NCBI RefSeq assembly: GCF_014839805.1
Contig: NC_051141.1
Coordinates: forward strand, 12,222,777 to 12,286,776
Direction of reading: 5' to 3'
Source of the DNA: Manduca sexta
Lineage: Eukaryota > Arthropoda > Insecta > Lepidoptera > Sphingidae
Length of the DNA: 64,000 bases
How positions within the stretch are numbered: position 1 is the stretch's first letter; each line of letters starts with the position of its first letter. This document shows, piece after piece, positions 60,381 to 64,000 of the stretch. The notes beneath the pieces are model-generated. The model was given only the letters and a program-made list of their open reading frames with translations, was not told the origin of the DNA and made no database searches. A program made the translations under genes and the position numbers.

Positions 60381-62597
60381 AATTTTATTTTCTCTTATAG
60401 TTTCCTTTAAAATTTCCTTTATCGTAACTAGACAATATTATTGTACTCGAATAATACCTAGTATTAAATTATAATATATATATTTAAAACATATTCCTCA
60501 ATAATCATGTACTAACAAAGCCTACGCGAGTTAGAAAATCATTCTCTCTACATTTTTGTATTTGCTAAATATTTAGAGGATTTTTAAGTGCTAATGCTCC
60601 GAACAATTTGTTTTCTTTCTTAGTTCGATGTTAAAAAACGAGAATTAAGTACGTGTTAATTGTATTACGATTTAAATTATTTTGAATGTGAAATGAATAA
60701 CTGGCCATCCTGAATATTGGATGATTGCTCTTTATATTTGAACTGGCTATGCTTAACGATAATATAATTTCTGCTAGCACACAAAAATCGTTTGCTTTTA
60801 TAATTCAATGTAACTTGTAAATACTATGATTATTAATTAAAAATAAATGTAAACATAAAGTTATGAGGGACAATGAGTAAAAATAAATAAACAGAAGATT
60901 TCATAACAATTGAATGCAGCAAATTCTTACGTGAACGATGCAATGAGGGAAAAAAATATATCTTTATTTCTGCTAAATATTTGGTTTAATTCAAATTAAA
61001 TAGTTCTCATTTTTCATAATGCTTATACATGTATTATCTGACTACGGAACAAAAACCCGTGTCTTGGAAGTTATCTGTTGTTCAAAAATATTCCAAACTT
61101 TTATTTTACTTCAAAACTAGGTTGGAACCGCAAAGTGCACTCTTCAAATTTATTAAAATTTAAATCCAAAGAACAGTTCTAGACGATGATTGCACATTAC
61201 ACGAAGTTAAGATGTATTATCAAATAATTAACTTTGTTTTTATTCCATACCGTAATCACGGAATTAGAATTTTAAGAGCAAAAAAGACATAGTCTAGACG
61301 TATCTCACGTAGATGTAGCAAAAAATGTATACACGAAAATGTTTAAGCATACCAATTAATTTGAGATAAATAGGGATGCAAAAAAAATCGGGCCTTTCTC
61401 AACGGTCCCATCATGCTTTAGTCAGTCATTGTGTCAGTCATAAAATTTTGATACTGTCATAAATACCTCATATTTTTCTTACCGGTTAAAATTTTTGGAA
61501 ATGTTATTGTGTATTTTCGACGTCTACTTAACCAAAAATATTTTAATAATACTGTCTCTAATCATTTACCGAAGCGGAACCCAATTCAAAATAATAAGTA
61601 CAAATATTATAATTAATTATGTACAAATAACTGAATTATTGAATCAATGTCAAGTTGAATCATGATGTATTTAAGTGAAGTCTCGAAGTTAATGTGATTA
61701 ATATAAATTATTAGAGTAATGCGACCCTACAATCATTTCTCTTTCATATTTTTTCTTAAACATCATGCGTCTCGACCGTGTATGAATTCCTGAGATGAAA
61801 AAATTCTGGAAAATAAAAATGGCGAATGATTATGTCAAATATTATATAAATTTCTTCGTAATCGTATTTGGAAGTACTTTTCCTAACAAAATAACTCGCG
61901 AACCTTCGCGCTACGCCAAAGTAATTTCGCCGTTTTAGTGCGATTAACCATTCCCATCCATCCGGGTTTCCTCAGATTTGCCCCAGTTTAGGAGGTCACC
62001 GTGGCGTCTCGTGCGTTTTGTAAATACAGTTTGCTTTAATAATGAGTAAAATATGATGTATTTCTAATTTATGAATATCTGTTTAGGCATTTGAAGATTA
62101 GCTCAGTTCGTTCGGTAATATTCCCAAGATAAAGCAACCTTGAACTGATACTGCAGCATTATATAGCCTGCAACTTACAGCTGATGTAATGTGTCTGGGC
62201 TACTGAGAATGTTCTCATTGAGTAAGAGATCTTAACATATACGATTATCGAGGCCCATTATGGAAAAATCTATAAAAAAATTACAAAATTAATACTAAAT
62301 TTAAAATATTAATAATCATCCACACAAAAAATACCGCTAGAGAAAAATTTTCATCTCCTTAATCCAAAGTTCGGTCCCCCAACGCAAGGACGCTTGGATC
62401 AAAATATTACTTATAATAAAGGACAAACACATATTATGTTTTTACCTTCTAGGTTATTTAAAATTATCTTTGTGTTGCATCATGTTTAATTTGTACGTAT
62501 TATTATTGTTTCGGCTCAGTATCAATACATTATTTTTTTTATAAAAATCCCGCGTTAAATGTAATACATATAGAAATATCTTATTGTACTTTCAAAG
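60381..62597. other. Noncoding stretch, one unplaced GC-richer patch
   Basis: AT-rich throughout except 61890-62030, which reads like part of an unidentified repeat (CTCGCGAACCTTCGCGCTAC). It has no exon signature that I trust. Confidence 0.45.
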
Positions 62598-62670
62598 TTT
62601 TTTTTTTGTTTGGGGAACTGCCGTTGTTATCACCGGGGGTACCCTGTTAACGGTGTACCCCAGCTAGACG
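62598..62670 (+). repeat. End of the unclassified repeat seen at 23101-23491
   Basis: GGGGAACTGCCGTTGTTATC, ACCGGGGGTACCCTG and GGTGTACCCC match the minus-strand start of the 23-kb copy. The remainder diverges or is truncated; an AG-rich run follows to 62770. Confidence 0.55.
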
Positions 62671-62792
62671 ATCTTAGGGCCCGGGAGGAAGAAGGGAGGG
62701 GATAGAGGGAAAGAAGAGAAGAGGAAGGAATAGGAGTTTTTAGGATGGTTGGTAGGAAGGGAAGGGAAATGTTCACGAACCCTTAGACAGAC

Positions 62793-62850
62793 CTCAATGT
62801 GAACTTAGCAACCAAGAGGTATGCCTCTTGGTTGCTAAGTTCACATTGAG
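62793..62850. repeat. Perfect 27-bp hairpin
   Basis: The arms 62793-62819 and 62824-62850 are exact reverse complements around TATG. The arm begins CTCAATGTGAACTTAGCAAC. Its neighbourhood (62860-62950) is GC-richer and unidentified. Confidence 0.92.
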
Positions 62851-63822
62851 ACACTATGCACGAGTTGTGCGCCTAGGGTCGCGGCAAATGTGACCCTGTG
62901 CATGGGCGTGCATTTGGTGTGGAGACCAAACGCACAAGAATTGTCTCGGGGGGGTACTTTTAAAGTTAGGTATTAATGTATATGATCTTCGATGAAGTGT
63001 TTTATATATGGCAGGAATTTTATTCACAGAGTGTCTTGATCTGTACCAGCAATTTGGAAGGCTGTAACGGGGCTTAATCAAAGTAATCAAGCAAACTAAA
63101 ATAAACTTGGAATACATTTTCAAATTCTATTGTAATGACTAATATAGCACTTTCTCTGACGACATAATATTTTAAACGATTAAATTATTTTTTGTCGGAC
63201 ACGATGGTCGCACACTGAATTAATTTGTGCGCATCAATTCCGGGTTCCGTCGTAGTAGCTTGTCTATATTCTGAAACAGCCCCGGATAGACAGGATACGC
63301 CATCGTAGGCTTTTTTCGAGGTTTTATGAAGAACTACAATTTAGTAGTACCTTCTTTTATTATATCTTAAGATTTAGGCAGCATAGACCGCATGTGCGCA
63401 ACAACTTTTTTTTTTGGCATCTTTATTACAGTATATTAGTTTTTCTATATGAACAACACCTTCATGATTCACCTTCTGAGATGTTGTTAATAAGAACTAG
63501 GCTAAAAAATTTACGACCTAGCGAGGACTTTTATACCATGTATTGATTTTTGGTTCGTACCACGTGCGCTTTTCGTGACAATTAAATTATCACTACCAAA
63601 GGAACAAACTTAATCAAATAGTCATTTTTATGCTTACGAAGCATCACAACACATAAAATGCATTCATACAAAAGACGAGCTGTGAGTTGTTTAAAAGCCA
63701 CGCAAAATTTGAAGTTTTTACATAAGTTTAAAAAGGTAGTAATAATAAGGTAAGGAATTGTAAAGAATAAAAAATATTAAAGAATTCAAGTCATAAGTAG
63801 GTACAATTTGAATTGAAATGAC
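62851..63822. other. Noncoding stretch, nothing recognised
   Basis: A GC-richer patch at 62855-62955 has no identified family. The rest is AT-rich. Confidence 0.5.
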
Positions 63823-64000
63823 TGCTGCGGTGGAATAGTTGCAATGCTTACGCAGTATGAGTTCGAGTAGCGCTCTGAGGTCCAAGGCTCGAATCCCGAG
63901 TCGGACCAAAAATAATAGTGACTAGGTTTTTCCATCTTAAAAATTGCTTAGTCGCGCCTTGGAGTCCGAAAGTTGACGGTATGATACCCCCATGCCTTGA
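63823..64000 (+). repeat. tRNA-derived SINE, cut by the window end
   Basis: Head GCTGCGGTGGAATAGTTGCA, B box GGCTCGAATCC at about 63886, then GAGTCGGACC and TAGGTTTTTCC. It has the same order as the other SINE copies but is strongly diverged after the head. Confidence 0.75.

Noticed and set aside
62793..62850. Hairpin as a microRNA gene
   Set aside because: The arms pair perfectly with a 4-nt loop and lack the bulges and larger loop usual for animal pre-miRNAs. It would need small-RNA evidence.

Overview
The window looks like nuclear DNA of an insect, most likely a moth or butterfly (Lepidoptera). It is AT-rich, has no long intact ORFs, and is crowded with repeat types I recognise from lepidopteran genomes: short non-autonomous Helitrons, a tRNA-derived SINE with a GGTTCGAATCC B box, RTE-, R1- and Jockey/CR1-like LINE fragments, and several MITE families. 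The species cannot be named from the sequence. One undetermined base (n) lies at 44345.

The only convincing host gene is on the + strand. Two short exons, 17357-17415 and 34093-34281, have good splice sites and compatible phases. Together they read as part of the first C2 domain (C2A) of a ferlin (otoferlin/misfire type). The intron between them is 16.7 kb and filled with transposons. Introns of unknown length run off both ends of the window, so nearly everything else is probably intronic DNA of this gene, though that is inference.

Layout. 1-6 kb: an RTE fragment, a SINE tail, hairpins, a hAT MITE and two related 180-bp MITEs. 6.1-8.1 kb: a 2-kb element with 400-bp terminal inverted repeats and a TA duplication. 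8.7-16.8 kb: LINE tails, a SINE, four Helitron pieces and a double hairpin. 17.4-34.1 kb: the ferlin intron, with a dead Tc1 transposase, a Helitron carrying a 123-bp triplication, a broken R1-like LINE interrupted by a SINE with a 13-bp target duplication, and other SINEs. 34.8-44.6 kb: a palindromic PIF/Harbinger MITE, then two 2.7-kb Harbinger copies. The second copy sits inside a hAT element, inside a MITE, inside a Helitron. 44.6-64 kb: LINE fragments, a Helitron nested in another repeat, MITEs, several perfect hairpins and a final SINE cut by the window end.

No transposase or reverse transcriptase here is intact, so all the elements appear dead or non-autonomous. I found no CRISPR array, rRNA, functional tRNA, operon or prokaryote-type system. 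The best material is the nested insertion history, which can be read base by base from target-site duplications, and the ferlin gene that carries it.
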